A stretch of 64,000 bases of DNA from Verrucomicrobiota bacterium (GCA_028293545.1 JAQGOP010000037.1:1-64000), one strand, 5' to 3'. Shown: positions 1 to 11,994, counted from the first letter of the stretch. Made by a program: numbers and translations. Notes: generated by a model from the sequence alone, not told the origin.

Positions 1-47
1 AACCCGGCGGAGCACCTCCTTCGCATTAAGAACACTGCTCCGCGCTT

Positions 48-95
48 GCCTCGCGCCGCGCGCGAGGCTCACGCTTATTTTTTAATTTTAAACAC
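48..95 (+). terminator. Hairpin followed by T-rich tract upstream of recA
   Basis: An 8-bp perfect stem (48-55 paired with 61-68, loop 56-60) is followed about 8 nt later by a T-rich run. It has the shape of an intrinsic terminator for a gene ending before the window. It could also lie within the recA leader and act in cis. No clear LexA-type box was found between it and the recA start. Confidence 0.45.
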
Positions 96-118
96 AAACC
101 TCAGCTCACTTATTACAC

Positions 119-1183
<1,065 letters not shown>

Positions 1184-1236
1184 CTACAAGCGCAGGCGGC
1201 CCACCCTGCTCCGGCAGGGATCGGCTCCTTACGAGC

Positions 1237-1270
1237 GTGAGCGAGTGTAGGGTCAATCGCACTCGCTCAC
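1237..1270. repeat. 11-bp perfect inverted repeat downstream of recA
   Basis: GTGAGCGAGTG at 1237-1247 is the exact reverse complement of 1260-1270, with a 12-nt loop. It lies about 55 nt after the recA stop and just before the terminator-like hairpin. It may stabilise the recA 3' end or be part of the repeat cluster. Confidence 0.6.
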
Positions 1271-1287
1271 CGGCGGCTGTACAAAAA

Positions 1288-1315
1288 TCCGAAGCGTGGG
1301 GCTTCGGACTTTTGG
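1288..1315 (+). terminator. Intrinsic terminator of recA
   Basis: TCCGAAGC (1288-1295) pairs with GCTTCGGA (1301-1308) over a 5-nt loop, preceded by an A run and followed by CTTTT. The A-rich 5' flank and T-rich 3' flank mean it could work in both directions. Confidence 0.65.
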
Positions 1316-1390
1316 TCACGAATGGGCCCGAATGAACGCGAATCCGAGAATTTAGGACCAAGCCCTGTGATTTGATTCGGGGGGATTCGT
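1315..1390. repeat. Degenerate CACGAATG-family palindrome
   Basis: A left arm at 1315-1344 carries three spaced copies of CGAATG/CGAAT, like the complete element at 20.2 kb. A weak right arm with two ATTCG words lies at 1375-1390. The spacer is short and the arms are diverged, so this is probably a decayed copy. Confidence 0.5.
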
Positions 1391-1545
1391 TTCCCAACGT
1401 CGTCAAGAATCCGGGGTTTTGTTCGTACTGGATATTCGATTCACGAAACAGGCGGGAGAGCCTCGCTGCGTTTTATCTTGGCGCGCTGCGGACGCATTCG
1501 CGTGATCGGCGCAGCATGCCGGCGGCTTTTGACTTGGCGTTCCGA

Positions 1546-1568
1546 GACGTGAAGCGTTGCTTCACGTC
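1546..1568 (+). promoter_or_regulatory. 10-bp hairpin abutting the mnmE start codon
   Basis: GACGTGAAGC (1546-1555) pairs perfectly with 1559-1568 over a 3-nt loop (GTT). Only two bases separate it from the mnmE ATG at 1571. In an mRNA it would occupy the whole ribosome landing zone, so it could control translation. No T-run follows, so it is not an intrinsic terminator. Confidence 0.5.
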
Positions 1569-1570
1569 CC

Positions 1571-2926
1571 ATGCCGCGTTTCACCGACACCATCGCTGCG
1601 CTCGCGACGCCGAACGGCACGTCGGCGATTGCGCTCGTGCGCGTGAGCGGGCCGGATGTGTCGCGCATTGCGCGGGAAGTCATCGGCGAACTGCCGAGCG
1701 CGCGCCTGGCGCGTCACGGCGATTATCGCGACCGGTCGAATACTTTGGTCGACGACGTGCTTTTCACGTTTTTCCCCTCGGGAAACTCCTATACCGGCGA
1801 AGACGCGTTGGAAATTTCCTCCCACGGAAATCCATTTATAACGCAGAAGATCCTGGAGGATTTATTCGCGCGCGGCTGTCGCGCGGCCGAGCCCGGGGAA
1901 TTTACGCAGCGGGCGTTTCTCAATGGGCGCATGGATCTGAGCCAGGCGGAAGCGGTGATGGACCTGATCCACGCACGCAGCGAACGCGCGCTGGCGGCGG
2001 CGAATCAACAATTGCGCGGGTCGCTGGGCCGCACAATGGCCGGGCTGACTGAACGCTTGCTCGCGGCGCTTGCGCGGATTGAAGCGTATATTGATTTTCC
2101 CGATGAGGATCTTCCGGCGGAGGATCGCGCAAGCGTTCGACTGATGCTGGAGAGCTTGTCGGTGGAAACCGGGCGCCTGCTTGCGACCAGTCACTATGGG
2201 GAGCTTTTGCGCGATGGCATCAAGACGGTAATTGTCGGGGCGCCGAACGCCGGGAAAAGCAGCCTGCTCAATCGGCTGGTGGGTCGGGAGCGTGCGATCG
2301 TGAGCCCTGAGCCGGGCACGACCCGGGATTTCATTGAGGAGCGAATTATCGTCGGTCCGCATTGCCTGCGCCTGATCGATACGGCGGGAATCAATCTTGC
2401 TCCCGGCGCGATCGAGAAGCTCGGAATTGAAAAATCCATGGAGCGGGTCGCTGAAGCGGATTTGATCCTCTTTGTGATGGAAGCGGGTCGTCCCCTGCCC
2501 GCCTTGCCTGCTTCCCTTGTCGAAACCCTTCGGGGTCCCCAAGTCTTGACCGTCATGAACAAGATCGATCTGGCGATGGATGCGGAGACAGCGTTGGCTG
2601 CTGCAAGCCTCAACACCATAAGAGTTTCCGCGCTGACCGGCGAAGGCATTGAGGCGCTCACGGCTGCGATTGTGATGGCGGCGTATAAGTTGGAACCATC
2701 AGAACAAGAAGCTTTTATAGCAATAAATGCCCGACATGCCGACGCCCTGGCCCGGGCGCAGGTTTGCTTGGGCGAGGCGATTGATAAATTAGGCGACGAG
2801 GTGTTGATCGAGCTGATTGCCAGTGATCTACGTGGAACACTAGGGGCTTACGGCGATATCGTTGGACGCATTGATAATGAGCGAATGCTCGACCATTTGT
2901 TTTCTGCGTTTTGCATCGGGAAATGA
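1571..2926 (+). CDS. mnmE: tRNA modification GTPase MnmE
   Basis: MnmE is the GTPase partner of MnmG; together they install the (carboxymethyl)aminomethyl group at U34 of certain tRNAs. The 451-aa protein has the N-terminal formyl-THF-binding fold, then a helical domain interrupted by a G domain: G1 GAPNAGKSS at about 223-231, G3 DTAG near 270 and G4 NKID near 331. It ends in the diagnostic CIGK. The start fits family N-termini (DTIAALATP). A 10-bp hairpin sits directly upstream. mnmG follows after 52 nt, so the two are probably cotranscribed. Codon use is less C-ending than in recA or atp. Confidence 0.97.
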   Translation: MPRFTDTIAALATPNGTSAIALVRVSGPDVSRIAREVIGELPSARLARHGDYRDRSNTLVDDVLFTFFPSGNSYTGEDALEISSHGNPFITQKILEDLFARGCRAAEPGEFTQRAFLNGRMDLSQAEAVMDLIHARSERALAAANQQLRGSLGRTMAGLTERLLAALARIEAYIDFPDEDLPAEDRASVRLMLESLSVETGRLLATSHYGELLRDGIKTVIVGAPNAGKSSLLNRLVGRERAIVSPEPGTTRDFIEERIIVGPHCLRLIDTAGINLAPGAIEKLGIEKSMERVAEADLILFVMEAGRPLPALPASLVETLRGPQVLTVMNKIDLAMDAETALAAASLNTIRVSALTGEGIEALTAAIVMAAYKLEPSEQEAFIAINARHADALARAQVCLGEAIDKLGDEVLIELIASDLRGTLGAYGDIVGRIDNERMLDHLFSAFCIGK

Positions 2927-2978
2927 TCAACGCGCGCATCTGGTTAGCATCCCCGTTTCATATTGAGTCTGTTAGTTA

Positions 2979-4862
2979 ATGATATACAACAAGATACCAT
3001 TCGAAGTGATTGTCTGCGGCGCGGGACATGCGGGCGTGGAGGCCGCGCTCGCTGCGTCGCGGATGGGTGCCACTACCCTACTCCTGACCGGCAACATCGA
3101 CACGATTGCTCAGATGAGCTGCAACCCTGCAATCGGCGGCCAAGCGAAGGGTCAGATGGTTCGCGAGATCGATGCGCTCGGTGGTGAGATGGGAATCAAT
3201 ACCGACGTCACAGGAATTCAGTTTCGGCTTTTAAATGAGTCGAAAGGCGCCGCTGTGCAGTCACCGCGAGCCCAGTGCGACAAGAAGGCGTACCAGTTTC
3301 GGCTGAAACACACGCTCGAGCTGCAGCCGAATTTGCAGATTTTCCAGGCAACTGTGACGGGCTTGATTTTCAAGGACTCCAAGGTGATTGGGTGCCGGAC
3401 GAACTTGGATATAGATTTTATGGGCCAAACGGTGGTCGTCACGACCGGTACGTTTCTTCGCGGCCTGATGCACATCGGGCAGAACAAGAATGAAGGCGGC
3501 CGTTTGGGCGACTTTAGCGCCAAGAGTCTTTCAGCGAGTTTTCTGGAGGCTGGGATTACGTTGGAGCGATTGAAGACGGGAACGCCGCCGAGGTTGCTGG
3601 GGCGCAGCATCGATTTTTCGAAGATGGAAGAGCAGAAGGGAGATGCTCATCCGACGCTTTTCGCATTCCACGATACCAGAGAAGAGAACGAATTGTTCCA
3701 TGTGGAACAAAGCGGAGAGCGGAGACTAGGGTGGGTTCCCGGTTCGGAACAGGTCTCGTGCTGGATGACTCACACCACGTCGCAAACGGCAGAAATCGTC
3801 CGCTCTAATCTTCATAAATCCGCCATGTACAGCGGGGAAATCGAGGGAGTGGGGCCGCGATATTGCCCGAGTATCGAAGACAAATTCGTCCGCTTTGCCG
3901 ACAAGCCCCGCCACATCCTTTTTCTCGAGCCAGAGGGCAGATCGACGAACGAGTATTACGTAAACGGGTTGTCAACAAGTCTGCCTTTCGATGTCCAGCT
4001 CGACATGGTTCATAGCATCCCAGGCCTCGAGCGGGCACACCTTCTTCGACCTGCTTACGCGGTCGAATATGACTTCGCCCATCCTACTCAACTCTTTCCC
4101 TCACTGGAGTCTAAGAAAGTGGAGAACCTCTTTTTCGCCGGCCAAATTAACGGCACATCCGGCTACGAGGAGGCCGCGGGGCAGGGTTTGGTCGCCGGCG
4201 TAAACGCTGTGAATAAGATGCGAGGAACTCCGCCGATGCTGATCCAGCGCCACGAAGGATACATCGGCGTCCTCATCGATGACCTAGTCAATAAAGGCAC
4301 AAACGAGCCCTACCGCATGTTCACCAGCCGCGCTGAACATCGGCTGCTCTTTAATCACGGCAGCGCGGAGTTTCGAATGCTATCTCTTGTTAAATCGTAT
4401 AAGCTATTATCTAGTAATAGAATAGCAAATATAGAAGCAAAAAAGGCCAAAATTGACCACTGGATCGAGTTCCTAGAGAAAAATCGGGCCTTCGACGGTA
4501 CGTGGGCCGACGGCATTCGACGAAATCGGGCAGGGGCCGCGATTCCCGAGGGCTTGGCAGCCGAGCCAGCTGCCGTCCGCGATGAAGTGCTTTATCGCGT
4601 CAGCTACCACGGCTATTTGATTCGTGAACAGCGCCATATCGACAAATTGGCGCATATCGAAAAGATCCGCCTGCCTGCAGATATGGATTACTTGGCCATT
4701 CGCGGACTGCGTCGGGAGAGCGCGTTAAAACTCGCAGAGTTCAAGCCTATGACCCTCGGCCAAGCAAGCCGGATCAGCGGAGTTAACCCAGCAGACATCA
4801 GCATCTTAATGGTAATGATTCAAGCGGGCAGGGGAGCAAGCGCGACTGCCGAGTCGCAATAG
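2979..4862 (+). CDS. mnmG: tRNA uridine-5-carboxymethylaminomethyl modification enzyme MnmG
   Basis: This is the FAD-binding partner of MnmE for wobble-uridine modification. The 627-aa product has the N-terminal dinucleotide loop [17 protein letters not shown] (about 14-30), the family signature SCNPAIGG near 47-54, a second signature in [17 protein letters not shown], and the helical C-terminal domain that binds MnmE. The gene lies between mnmE and trmB. Around 4380-4450 the coding sequence becomes noticeably AT-rich compared with its surroundings. The reading frame is intact throughout. Confidence 0.97.
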   Translation: MIYNKIPFEVIVCGAGHAGVEAALAASRMGATTLLLTGNIDTIAQMSCNPAIGGQAKGQMVREIDALGGEMGINTDVTGIQFRLLNESKGAAVQSPRAQCDKKAYQFRLKHTLELQPNLQIFQATVTGLIFKDSKVIGCRTNLDIDFMGQTVVVTTGTFLRGLMHIGQNKNEGGRLGDFSAKSLSASFLEAGITLERLKTGTPPRLLGRSIDFSKMEEQKGDAHPTLFAFHDTREENELFHVEQSGERRLGWVPGSEQVSCWMTHTTSQTAEIVRSNLHKSAMYSGEIEGVGPRYCPSIEDKFVRFADKPRHILFLEPEGRSTNEYYVNGLSTSLPFDVQLDMVHSIPGLERAHLLRPAYAVEYDFAHPTQLFPSLESKKVENLFFAGQINGTSGYEEAAGQGLVAGVNAVNKMRGTPPMLIQRHEGYIGVLIDDLVNKGTNEPYRMFTSRAEHRLLFNHGSAEFRMLSLVKSYKLLSSNRIANIEAKKAKIDHWIEFLEKNRAFDGTWADGIRRNRAGAAIPEGLAAEPAAVRDEVLYRVSYHGYLIREQRHIDKLAHIEKIRLPADMDYLAIRGLRRESALKLAEFKPMTLGQASRISGVNPADISILMVMIQAGRGASATAESQ

Positions 4863-4874
4863 ACCCGTGGTCCA

Positions 4875-5480
4875 ATGGAAAATCCCACACGCACCGCCGA
4901 GCACCTGACACGCATTTCTCGACGCCAGAGTGACTTAACTGTTAAAGTTGCAAGTCTCTTGGCTAATCATGGGCCAATCGTTTGGGAAATCGGCTGCGGT
5001 CACGGGCATTTCCTCACCGCCTACGCCGTCGCGCATCCGAACGAAATTTGTATCGGCGTCGACATCAGCTTGGATCGAATTGAGCGCGGTGTTCGAAAAC
5101 GTAACCGAGCCAAACTCAATAACCTCCATTTCCTCCACGCCGATGCGCTCGATTTTCTCAATGCGCTGCCCGCCGGCATAACGTTTTCCGATATCTATAT
5201 CCTTTTCCCTGATCCTTGGCCAAAACGCCGCCACCAGAAAAACCGCATCCTTCAGCCGGAGTTTTTGACCGCAGCTGCAAAGCGGGCAGGGCAGGGCACT
5301 CGCCTGCATTTCCGGACCGACTACGAACCCTACTTCCGCGACACCGAGGCCACCATCGATCGACACCCCGATTGGAAGATCGTCACCGAGTCGTGGCCCT
5401 TCGAAGAAATCACAGTTTTCCAGAGTCGGGCAGTCTCGCATTTCTCGCTCACCGCGAAGCGCGAACCGAATCGCGCATAA
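4875..5480 (+). CDS. trmB: tRNA (guanine-N7-)-methyltransferase TrmB
   Basis: TrmB makes m7G46 in tRNA using SAM. The 201-aa protein has the SAM loop EIGCGHGHFL (residues 38-47), the acidic VDIS strand and the family-specific PDPWPKRRHQKNR motif near residues 112-124. It starts 12 nt after mnmG in the same direction, completing a three-gene tRNA-modification set. In many bacteria rsmG occupies the slot after mnmG, so trmB here is a lineage-specific arrangement. Confidence 0.95.
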   Translation: MENPTRTAEHLTRISRRQSDLTVKVASLLANHGPIVWEIGCGHGHFLTAYAVAHPNEICIGVDISLDRIERGVRKRNRAKLNNLHFLHADALDFLNALPAGITFSDIYILFPDPWPKRRHQKNRILQPEFLTAAAKRAGQGTRLHFRTDYEPYFRDTEATIDRHPDWKIVTESWPFEEITVFQSRAVSHFSLTAKREPNRA

Positions 5481-5616
5481 GTTTGTTCGGTTCGCCAACG
5501 CGTCCGAATTAATTCTTTCAAGTCACTCGAATTCTTACCCATTTCAGGGGTTGACGGAGACTGATGCGACAGCCTTTCTCTTGCTTTTCCCTAGATCGAC
5601 CCTGCTTCCTAAAACC

Positions 5617-6501
5617 ATGTTACGAGTCAAAAAACTCGCCGCTTTTTTCGCCTTCGTCATCGCGACCGTCTCCGTTTTCGCCGCTGAAGGCGCGGGTGAA
5701 GGCGTAGATCCGAGTGCAGCCCGGCTTTACGACATGGGACATGGCTGGTTTCTCACCAATAGTATTGTGACGGGGTGGGTCGTCTCCGGTTTGCTTGTGG
5801 CCTTGATCCTGTGGCTCGTGGGCAGACCGCAAATTCTTCCCAGCCGGGGCCAAGCCGTCGTCGAAGCCCTCATCGAAGCCTTGCGCGAGCTCTTTGAACC
5901 AATCGTTGGCAAGAAGGCCTTCCCCCTCGCATTCCCGCTCCTCGTTACGTTTTTCATTTATATTCTCTTCCACAACTGGATGGGCCTGATCCCCGGCGTC
6001 GGCACGATCGGCTGGGGCCAGGATGTCGACGGGCATTTCCATATGCTTCGCCCGTTGATTCGCCCCTTCAATTCGGACTTCAACGGCACGATCGCCCTCG
6101 CCCTGATTTCCTTCGGCGGTTGGGCCATCATCGTCTTCAAGATCGCCGGCCCGAAAATGATTCTTTGGGATCTTTTCGGCAATAAAGCCGACAAGAACGA
6201 CACCCCGGGCTGGCTCTATCCGATTCTTGCGCTGGTCTTTCTCATCGTCGGTTTCATCGAGGTATTCTCCATCGCGATTCGGCCCTTTACGCTCTCCGTC
6301 CGTCTTTTCGGCAACGTCTTTGGCGGTGAAAACCTCCTCCACGGTACGGGCTTTTTCTTTGTGTTCTATTTCATGGAGCTGCTCGTCGGCCTCATCCAAG
6401 CCCTCGTTTTCACTCTCCTGACCTCGGTGTATATCGGGTTGCTTTCCAACCACGGTGACGATCACGGCGACGAGCACGGGCACGCCGAAGCTCATCATTA
6501 A
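5617..6501 (+). CDS. atpB: F1Fo ATP synthase subunit a
   Basis: This membrane subunit forms the two proton half-channels next to the c-ring. The 294-aa protein, from the ATG at 5617, starts with a signal-like segment. A TTG 66 nt upstream in frame would add 22 unlikely residues. About five membrane helices follow, and the essential arginine lies in LSVRLFGNVFGGE. The C-terminus ends in a His/Asp-rich tail (NHGDDHGDEHGHAEAHH), which is unusual and could bind metal or sense pH. It is the first gene of the eight-gene atp operon; no atpI precedes it. Confidence 0.96.
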   Translation: MLRVKKLAAFFAFVIATVSVFAAEGAGEGVDPSAARLYDMGHGWFLTNSIVTGWVVSGLLVALILWLVGRPQILPSRGQAVVEALIEALRELFEPIVGKKAFPLAFPLLVTFFIYILFHNWMGLIPGVGTIGWGQDVDGHFHMLRPLIRPFNSDFNGTIALALISFGGWAIIVFKIAGPKMILWDLFGNKADKNDTPGWLYPILALVFLIVGFIEVFSIAIRPFTLSVRLFGNVFGGENLLHGTGFFFVFYFMELLVGLIQALVFTLLTSVYIGLLSNHGDDHGDEHGHAEAHH

Positions 6502-6510
6502 GATACTCTC

Positions 6511-6542
6511 CCGCCGGCAGTGTGCTCATGTACACACGGCGG
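6511..6542 (+). promoter_or_regulatory. Bulged hairpin in the atpB-atpE gap
   Basis: CCGCC (6511-6515) pairs with GGCGG (6538-6542), and GTGTG pairs with CACAC inside, leaving a small bulge and loop. The unpaired, A-rich stretch before atpE begins after it. The c subunit is needed in many copies per enzyme, so an mRNA structure that protects or favours atpE is plausible. This is inference from position. Confidence 0.45.
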
Positions 6543-6578
6543 AAACCCAACAAAAAAGCATAATCCACCGTCACAAAT

Positions 6579-6779
6579 ATGATCGCAGAACTCACAGGTA
6601 ACATCGCCAGTGCATTTGGTCTCCTCGGCGCCGCCCTCGGCGTCGGTCTCATCGGCCTCAAGGCCGCTGAAGCCGTCGGTCGCAATCCCGCCGCTTCCGG
6701 CAAGGTCCTCGTCCAAGCCATCATCGGTATGGCCCTCGCGGAAGGCCTCGGCATCCTCGCGCTGTTCCTCGCCAAGTAA
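6579..6779 (+). CDS. atpE: F1Fo ATP synthase subunit c
   Basis: Subunit c forms the rotating ring that carries protons. It is a hairpin of two helices joined by the polar loop GRNPAASGK. At 66 aa it is shorter than most family members (about 70-90). The ion-carrying Glu lies in helix 2 in ALAEGLGIL. The Na+-type ES/ET pair is absent, which suggests proton coupling. The AAATATG start has no Shine-Dalgarno but an A-rich leader downstream of a hairpin. Confidence 0.95.
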   Translation: MIAELTGNIASAFGLLGAALGVGLIGLKAAEAVGRNPAASGKVLVQAIIGMALAEGLGILALFLAK

Positions 6780-6838
6780 CTAAGTCTCCCAAACTCGGCA
6801 GCGCGCCTCCAACCGCGCTGCCACTTCACTTTTCCGCC

Positions 6839-7405
6839 ATGACGCTGCCCCTCTTCCTCGCCGCCGCCACCGAGCACGCTGCCACGAGTCCGCTCGACAG
6901 CCTTCGCGATACGTTCGTGCACTTCGGGGTCGAATGGAAATACATCCTGATCCAGCTGGTCAGCTTCCTCATCGTCCTTGGCGTTCTCTATAAATTCGCC
7001 ATCAAGCCCACCATCGCGGCGATGGAAGAACGCGCCGGGAAAATCAATTCCGGCCTCAAATACGCCGAGGAGATGCAGGCCAAGCTCGCCGCCGCCCAGC
7101 AGGAGAGCGCCGCGATCATCAAGAAATCCCAAGTCGAGGCTACCCGTATCATCGACGACGCCCGCAAGTCCGCGAAGGATTTCCTCGACCGCCAGACCCA
7201 GGAAACGTCCGCCAAGGTCAGCGACATGCTCGCCAAGGGCCAGCAGTCCATCGAGCTCGAGCACAAGAAAATGCTCGCCGATGCCCGCACCGAGATCGCC
7301 CGCCTCGTCGTCATCACGACCGAGCGCGTCCTCGCCAAGAAACTCTCCGACGCCGATCGCAGCTCCTACAACGAAGCCGCCTCGCGCGAGCTCATGAGCC
7401 TCTGA
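6839..7405 (+). CDS. atpF: F1Fo ATP synthase subunit b
   Basis: Subunit b is the peripheral-stalk protein anchoring F1 to subunit a. The 188-aa product has about 30 N-terminal residues, one membrane helix (around 36-53, [19 protein letters not shown]) and a long, charged, Ala-rich coiled coil to the C-terminus (residues 62-175). The leader CACTTCACTTTTCCGCC is pyrimidine-rich and has no Shine-Dalgarno sequence. It lies between atpE and atpH in the standard operon order. Confidence 0.95.
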   Translation: MTLPLFLAAATEHAATSPLDSLRDTFVHFGVEWKYILIQLVSFLIVLGVLYKFAIKPTIAAMEERAGKINSGLKYAEEMQAKLAAAQQESAAIIKKSQVEATRIIDDARKSAKDFLDRQTQETSAKVSDMLAKGQQSIELEHKKMLADARTEIARLVVITTERVLAKKLSDADRSSYNEAASRELMSL

Positions 7406-7417
7406 TCGAAACCAGGC

Positions 7418-7469
7418 CTGAAGAACTGAAGGGCTGAACTTCTCGGCCGCCCCAGCTTCAGTCCTTCAG
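7418..7469. repeat. CTGAA-type inverted repeat between atpF and atpH
   Basis: The left arm 7418-7436 contains repeated CTGAAG/CTGAA words. The right arm 7453-7469 holds their reverse complement TTCAG words in the same spacing. The arms match except for a 2-nt gap and one mismatch. The same word type recurs between atpG-atpD and atpD-atpC, so it is specific to gaps of this operon within the window. Confidence 0.65.
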
Positions 7470-7499
7470 CCGTTCCGACCTTCACTCCTTTTCTTCTCG

Positions 7500-7895
7500 A
7501 TGGCCTCCGCCAAAAAACAAATCCAGCTCCTGGCCCGCCAGTATTTCAAACTGAGCCTGGCTGACGGCGTTCTCTCTTCCGAACGCGTCGGTGGCGTGCT
7601 CGAACACATTGCGAAGCATCGTCCCGCCAACACCAACGCCGTCCTTAAAGCCTACCAGCGCCTCGTCGCCGCCGAGTTCGCCCGCGGACAAGCCGTGGTG
7701 GAGCACGCCGGCGCCCTGAGCGAAACCACGCTCTCCTCGATCGCCAACGTCATGGGCCGGAAATATAATCGCCCCGTCTCCGCGATCTCGAAAAAGAACG
7801 ACGCCCTTATCGCCGGCGTCCGCGTTCGCATCGGCGACGACACTTACGAATCCTCCGTCGCCGGCCAACTCGCCGCCCTCAGCGCCGCCGTCTAA
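7500..7895 (+). CDS. atpH: F1Fo ATP synthase subunit delta, short form
   Basis: Delta (the OSCP equivalent) joins the top of F1 to the b stalk. The product is only 131 aa against about 175-180 in most bacteria. The C-terminal part is conserved (LIAGVRVRIGDDTYESSVAGQL, like the family GGVRVRVGD strand). The six-helix N-terminal domain is reduced to roughly 85 residues or fewer. The ATG at 7500 follows a polypyrimidine leader and an in-operon inverted repeat. No in-frame upstream start would lengthen it. Position between atpF and atpA makes the identity firm despite weak family similarity. Confidence 0.88.
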   Translation: MASAKKQIQLLARQYFKLSLADGVLSSERVGGVLEHIAKHRPANTNAVLKAYQRLVAAEFARGQAVVEHAGALSETTLSSIANVMGRKYNRPVSAISKKNDALIAGVRVRIGDDTYESSVAGQLAALSAAV

Positions 7896-7937
7896 GACAA
7901 TTTACCAGTCAGCCCGATCCCCAACCTACGTTTTCCG

Positions 7938-9464
7938 ATGAGCACCGTCCTTGATCAAATCGAACAGCAGATCGCCAAGCTCTCCAGCAAGGCCGTCAAA
8001 AAGAATACCGGCCATATCCGCACCGTCGCCGATGGCGTCGCTAAAATCGACGGCCTGTCCGAGGTCATGTACAATGAAATGGTGCAGTTCCCCGGTGGCG
8101 CCATCGGCATCGCGCTCAACCTGGAGGAAGATGAAGTCGGCTGCGTCGTCCTTGGTGACGTCTCGCAGCTCAAGGAAGGCGACGAAGTCCAGACCACCGG
8201 CAAGCTTCTCTCTGTCCCCGTCGGTCGCGCCCTCCTCGGACGCGCGGTCGATGCCCTCGGCAATCCCGTCGACGGCAAAGGTCCCATCGCCGCCACGGAA
8301 ACCTATCCCGTCGAGAAGATCGCCCCCGGCATCATCGTCCGTAAATCCGTTTCCCAGCCCCTCTTCACCGGCATCATGGCGATCGACTCCATGATCCCGA
8401 TCGGTCGCGGCCAGCGCGAACTCATCATCGGTGACCGCGGCACCGGCAAGACCACGATCGCGATCGATACGATCATCAACCAGGCGAAAATCAACAAGGT
8501 CGGCCTCGCGAGCAAGGATCCCAAATTCCGTCCCGTTTATTCCATCTACGTCGCGGTCGGGCAGAAAAATTCCAACATCGTCCGCACCATGTCGGCCCTC
8601 GAGGCCGCCGGCGCGCTTGAGTTCACCATCATCGTCGCCGCCCCGGCCGCCGACAATCCCGCCAACCAATACCTCGCCCCGTTCTCCGGCGCCGCGATGG
8701 GTGAGTGGTTCATGGAAAATGGCCAGGACGCGCTCATCGTGTTCGACGATCTTTCAAAGCACGCCGTGGCTTACCGCCAGATCTCGCTGATCCTGAAACG
8801 TCCGTCCGGCCGCGAGGCGTATCCGGGCGATGTGTTCTATCTCCACTCGCGCCTTCTCGAACGCGCCGCACGCCTCGACGGCAAGGGTTCGCTCACCGCG
8901 CTCCCGATCATTGAAACCCAGGCGGGCGACGTCTCGGCCTACATTCCGACGAACGTCATTTCGATTACCGACGGCCAGATCTTTCTCGAAACCGATCTCT
9001 TCAACCAAGGCATTCGCCCTGCGGTTTCCGTCGGTCTTTCCGTCTCGCGCGTCGGTTCCGCCGCCCAGATCAAGGCCACGAAGCAGGTCGGCGGTAAGCT
9101 CAAGGGCGAGCTCGCCCAATTCCGCGAGCTTGCAGCATTCGCGCAATTCGGTTCCGACCTCGACGCCAAGACCAAGGCCCAGCTCGAGCGCGGCGCCCGC
9201 ATCGTCGAACTTTTCAAGCAGCCCGCTTTCAGCCCCGTGCCGATCGAGCTTCAGGTCGCGATTCTCTTCGCGATGCAGAAAAATTTCTTCGACCCGATCG
9301 ACGCCAAGAAAGTCGTGGCCGCCGCCGCCTCGATGAAGGAGTTCTTCACGAGCCGTAAGGACGCCCTCCTCACGGAAATCCGCACCAAGGCCGCGCTCGA
9401 CAAGGATATCGAAGCGAAACTCCAAGCCGCCGCCGACGAGTGGAAAGCCACCTTCACCGCCTAA
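7938..9464 (+). CDS. atpA: F1Fo ATP synthase subunit alpha
   Basis: Alpha is the non-catalytic nucleotide-binding subunit of the F1 hexamer. The 508-aa product has the N-terminal beta-barrel, the Walker A loop GDRGTGKT at residues 165-172, the conserved AVGQKNSN and [17 protein letters not shown] segments and a helical C-terminal domain. Length and layout are normal. The leader ACCTACGTTTTCCG shows no Shine-Dalgarno sequence. Confidence 0.98.
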   Translation: MSTVLDQIEQQIAKLSSKAVKKNTGHIRTVADGVAKIDGLSEVMYNEMVQFPGGAIGIALNLEEDEVGCVVLGDVSQLKEGDEVQTTGKLLSVPVGRALLGRAVDALGNPVDGKGPIAATETYPVEKIAPGIIVRKSVSQPLFTGIMAIDSMIPIGRGQRELIIGDRGTGKTTIAIDTIINQAKINKVGLASKDPKFRPVYSIYVAVGQKNSNIVRTMSALEAAGALEFTIIVAAPAADNPANQYLAPFSGAAMGEWFMENGQDALIVFDDLSKHAVAYRQISLILKRPSGREAYPGDVFYLHSRLLERAARLDGKGSLTALPIIETQAGDVSAYIPTNVISITDGQIFLETDLFNQGIRPAVSVGLSVSRVGSAAQIKATKQVGGKLKGELAQFRELAAFAQFGSDLDAKTKAQLERGARIVELFKQPAFSPVPIELQVAILFAMQKNFFDPIDAKKVVAAAASMKEFFTSRKDALLTEIRTKAALDKDIEAKLQAAADEWKATFTA

Positions 9465-9468
9465 ATTA

Positions 9469-9542
9469 ATTACGATTTAGAATTACGACTTACGATTTCC
9501 GATCAAACGGTCTCGTCCCTCGTAAACCGCCCCTCGTAAATT
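9469..9542. repeat. TTACGA-type inverted repeat between atpA and atpG
   Basis: The left arm 9469-9498 carries three spaced TTACGA words (or close variants). The right arm 9513-9542 carries two CTCGTAAA words, their reverse complement. The design matches the CTGAA elements in neighbouring gaps but with a different word. It ends at the atpG start codon. Confidence 0.6.
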
Positions 9543-9545
9543 CCC

Positions 9546-10430
9546 ATGCCTTCCACCCGCGACATCCGCCGCCGCATCAAGTCGGTAAAAAACACCCGCC
9601 AGATCACCAAGGCGATGGAGTTGGTCGCGGCGTCGAAGATGAAGAAAGCGCAGCAGGCCGCGCTCGCCGGCCGCCCCTACGCCGAACTCATGGCCCAGAT
9701 GCTCGCCGCGCTCGCCGATCGCGTGGAGGAATCCCTCCATCCGTTTCTCGCCAAGCGCGAAGTGAAGACCCGCGGCATCATCCTCATCACTTCCGACAAA
9801 GGCCTGTGCGGCCCGCTGAATTCCAACGTCCTCAAGCTCGTCACCGATATCAAGACGCCTGCGAAGTACGCTGTGATCGGCCGCAAGGGCGCGCAGTTCA
9901 TCGCGCGCACCAAACGGAATCTTCTCGCTGATTTCCCCGCGAACGACCGCACCACCTTTTCCGACATCAAGGTCGTCGCGGAATTCATGGTGAAGCAGTT
10001 CCTCGAAGGCCACGTCGACACGGTCGAAGTGATCTGGCCGCGCTTCCGCAACACGCTCGTCCAAGTTCCGACCGTGATGACCCTGCTGCCGCTCACGAGC
10101 GTGAAGGACGTCATCACCGACCTGCGCTCCGACGCCGGCCTCGCCGCTCCCTCTGCGGGCGCGTCGACGCTTAACAACCAGATGCTGTTCGAGCCCAACG
10201 CCCACGCCGTCCTGGATTCGCTGCTTCCGCTCTACATCAACCGCGAAGTCTTCCAGCATGCCCTCGACGCCAAGGCCTCCGAGCACAGCGCGCGCATGGT
10301 CGCGATGAAGACCGCGAAGGACAACGCCACGAAACTCCTCGGCGATCTCACCCTCGAGTATAACAAAGCCCGCCAAGCCGGCATCACACAGGAAATCCTC
10401 GAGATCGCGGCCGCCCAGTTTGCGGCATAG
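9546..10430 (+). CDS. atpG: F1Fo ATP synthase subunit gamma
   Basis: Gamma is the central rotor shaft. The 294-aa product has the typical N-terminal coiled-coil helix (RDIRRRIKSVKNTRQITKAM at residues 5-24), a central Rossmann-like domain with ITSDKGLCGPLNSN, and the C-terminal helix ending NKARQAGITQEILEIAAAQ. It lies in the standard place between atpA and atpD. Confidence 0.97.
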   Translation: MPSTRDIRRRIKSVKNTRQITKAMELVAASKMKKAQQAALAGRPYAELMAQMLAALADRVEESLHPFLAKREVKTRGIILITSDKGLCGPLNSNVLKLVTDIKTPAKYAVIGRKGAQFIARTKRNLLADFPANDRTTFSDIKVVAEFMVKQFLEGHVDTVEVIWPRFRNTLVQVPTVMTLLPLTSVKDVITDLRSDAGLAAPSAGASTLNNQMLFEPNAHAVLDSLLPLYINREVFQHALDAKASEHSARMVAMKTAKDNATKLLGDLTLEYNKARQAGITQEILEIAAAQFAA

Positions 10431-10444
10431 TTAGGCCGAAAAAT

Positions 10445-11994
<1,550 letters not shown>

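Larger units (their letters stand above)
1184..1570. other. 387-bp intergenic region rich in inverted repeats
   Basis: No gene is supported here. In order it holds a GC-rich repeat arm (about 1190-1215) resembling the outer arms of the element at 45.1 kb; an 11-bp perfect inverted repeat (1237-1247 with 1260-1270); a terminator hairpin (1288-1308); a degenerate copy of the CACGAATG palindrome family (1315-1390); about 150 bp without recognised structure; and a 10-bp hairpin touching the mnmE start. Confidence 0.7.

Noticed and set aside
1372-2052. Long open frame overlapping mnmE in another frame
   Set aside because: It is an Arg/His-rich shadow of mnmE with no recognisable domain, and mnmE has full family motifs.
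5551-5616. TTG start extending subunit a by 22 residues
   Set aside because: The signal-like N-terminus begins at the ATG at 5617 and the extension is polar and unlike the family.
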